DNA of 64,000 nucleotides from positions 4,774,001 to 4,838,000 of the forward strand of contig CM074128.1 of the NCBI GenBank assembly GCA_037178625.1. Reading direction: 5' to 3'. The DNA is from Skeletonema tropicum. Its lineage: Eukaryota; Bacillariophyta; Thalassiosirophyceae; Thalassiosirales; Thalassiosiraceae. The stretch's first letter is position 1. Each line of letters begins with the position of its first letter. Positions 62,901-64,000 of this stretch are shown here, one piece after another. The notes under the pieces were generated by a model. That model made no database searches and was not told where the DNA came from. It worked only from the letters and a program-made list of their open reading frames with translations. The position numbers were made by a program, and so were the translations under genes.

Positions 62901-63370
62901 GTAAATATGGGCATGAGCCGCTTCTAGTGTCCCATTATAGTCGGCGGCAATACTAGACAAGCACATTAGCACTGCTCAGACGCAGACAGCTGGCGTGCGT
63001 AGAAGCGATGCTACAGTCTCGTATTTCATATATAGGTCCAGGCCAGCAGCACCACTTCCTACGGAATCGTATCTATTGTCGTAAATATGGGCATGAGCCG
63101 CTTCTTGTGTCCCATTATAGTCGGCGGCAAAACTAGATAAGCACATTAGCACTGCTCAGACGGCTGGCGTGCGTAGAAGCGATGTTACAATCTCGTAGAT
63201 GATCTGAGAGGTCCAGGCCAGCAGCACCACTTCCTACCGAATCTCATCTATCGTCGTAAATTTGTTCATGAGCCGCTTCTAGTGTCCCATTATAGTCGGC
63301 GGCAATAGAGATATAATCTGATTAACTTTGTATTTATTTAATACTAGACAAGCACATTAGCACTGCTCAG
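59930..63370. repeat. Satellite array 2, about 19 copies of the same unit
   Basis: Same repeat and orientation as array 1. The first three units (59930 to ~60480) are clearly diverged (GGCGGTGATACTAGGC, extra TGTGGGCTGG-type inserts and a foreign segment at 60308-60375), as expected at the edge of an array; the rest are close to array 1 types A, B-like (AAAGCTGATCTGAGAGG) and D. A ~355-bp or longer block is repeated inside (about 61730-62090 against 62450-62815, including the CGAAGCGAGCTTTCGTATC variant), showing recent internal amplification. One late unit has a 29-bp AT-rich insert (63306-63340). The array runs into the second DUF1772 block. Confidence 0.95.
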
Positions 63371-64000
63371 ACGGCTGCTGTAATATTTATTCGGCAACCG
63401 AGGTAATTTTTTGTAATACAAATTCGTTATTCCATAAAATTACTTTGTGAGGACGGCTGAACAAAATGGATTACGGCGCATGCTGATGCTGGCAATCAAA
63501 CGGGAGTTGGATGCTACTATGCTTGAATATCCAACGTTTGGCTTCTTTCTCGCTTTGAGTCAATTATGTTGACATCTGTCATTCTCGACTCCATGGCAGC
63601 AGGCATAATCTTCATTTTCTCCGACACTATCATGCCTACCCTTGCCACCTTGGACACAGACTTTGGAATTAGCATCATGAATGAAATCAATATTAACATT
63701 GTTAATCCAACTTTCGCCGTGGCTTTTTTCGGTGGCCTCATTTCTGCTTATCCTGCAGGAATCATGTGGAAGAATCCTAATGATTTCACCATACCTAGAA
63801 ACAATGTTTTGTTAGCCGTTGATCCAGAATCTGAAGAGGGTGCAAGTTATTGGGAGGTTCAATTTTTGAAAGGTTGGGTTGGCTGGAACAATGCTCGCTG
63901 CTTCTTTAGCGTTACGTCTGCTATTCTTGGAGGGCTTTCCCTTGCCTTTATGAGGAAGTCTTAGACTAAAGTTATGTAAAAGTATCGATAATTGTACAAT
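63371..64000 (+). repeat. Duplicated DUF1772 block, copy 2 (reaches window end)
   Basis: Counterpart of 54869-55496, offset by ~8.48 kb; starts at the same satellite junction and is still homologous at the window end. Confidence 0.9.
63566..63964 (+). CDS. DUF1772 (anthrone oxygenase-like) membrane protein, copy 2
   Basis: 132 aa, identical to copy 1 except Met instead of Ile at residue 10. It has the same missing third helix, so that change predates the duplication or is the functional form in this lineage. The flanking noncoding sequence has diverged more than the coding sequence (several substitutions and a ~22-bp indel against one coding change), which suggests either selection on the protein or gene conversion. 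Confidence 0.75.
   Translation: MLTSVILDSMAAGIIFIFSDTIMPTLATLDTDFGISIMNEININIVNPTFAVAFFGGLISAYPAGIMWKNPNDFTIPRNNVLLAVDPESEEGASYWEVQFLKGWVGWNNARCFFSVTSAILGGLSLAFMRKS

Noticed and set aside
48422..63370. Open frames of 60-110 codons on both strands inside the satellite arrays, with repeated peptides such as CLSSIAADYNGTLEAAH
   Set aside because: They exist because unit lengths are often multiples of three; most units contain a stop (TAC TAG) in the same frame, there are no consistent starts and both strands are equally open. Not treated as genes.
1..64000. tRNA and rRNA genes
   Set aside because: I looked for cloverleaf-like A/B box patterns and rRNA core sequences and found none I could support by eye; a covariance-model search would be needed to be sure.

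Overview
The window looks like nuclear DNA of a diatom, probably centric; this is inferred from gene content, not from a marker gene. Evidence: several N-termini carry a signal peptide followed by a phenylalanine at the cleavage site (ASAFAP at 44.4 kb, AAFQ at 1.5 kb, YAFTT at 42.7 kb), the bipartite plastid presequence of algae with complex plastids. Introns are short (about 80-190 bp, one of 463 bp) with GTGAGT/GTAAGT-type donors. Families expanded in stramenopiles are present: HA-repeat proteins, RING/Sel1/MYND proteins, and glycosyltransferases with a Cys-rich CADCP module. Genes are monocistronic and alternate in strand, often with only 75-200 bp between convergent 3' ends.

0-28 kb is gene-dense: a small Gly/Tyr-rich secretory protein, a disordered plastid-targeted protein ending in a COA1/Tim21-like domain, a ferric reductase/NOX-type oxidoreductase (4 exons), a Golgi-type glycosyltransferase, an ADPRM-type metallophosphatase, a sulfotransferase, a membrane-anchored methyltransferase broken by a poly-G run, a GT92-like glycosyltransferase, a membrane-anchored MsrA, a DUF3110 protein, a TLC-domain protein, a Tudor-knot protein, a Deg-like protease with a ClpS-like C-terminus (two exons joined across 463 bp) and a helicase-associated-repeat protein.

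28-47 kb mixes intact genes with decayed material. Intact: a 1,468-residue kinase-like/STAND-ATPase/TPR gene, a secreted basic coiled-coil protein, a D-2-hydroxyacid dehydrogenase, an FAD oxidoreductase starting with a 21-nt exon, a YbaB-like plastid protein and a small ASAFAP one-helix protein. Decayed or mobile: a frameshifted TPR relic, an LTR-like repeat patch, a 374-bp foldback element with 7-bp target duplications, inverted and tandem repeats, and a Walker-B fragment of a STAND ATPase. A RING-Sel1-MYND gene is interrupted by one in-frame TAA.

47-64 kb is a satellite region. A 500-N assembly gap cuts a polytopic membrane protein gene. After it come about 36 tandem copies of a ~174-186 bp repeat with higher-order structure, then a DUF1772 gene. 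A unique island with an MDR quinone oxidoreductase and a five-exon trypsin follows, then a second array of about 19 copies running into a second, nearly identical DUF1772 gene. Array plus DUF1772 gene therefore forms a duplicated block.

No tRNA, rRNA or CRISPR was recognised. Gene models were built by eye from splice signals and reading frame; RNA data would be needed to confirm them.
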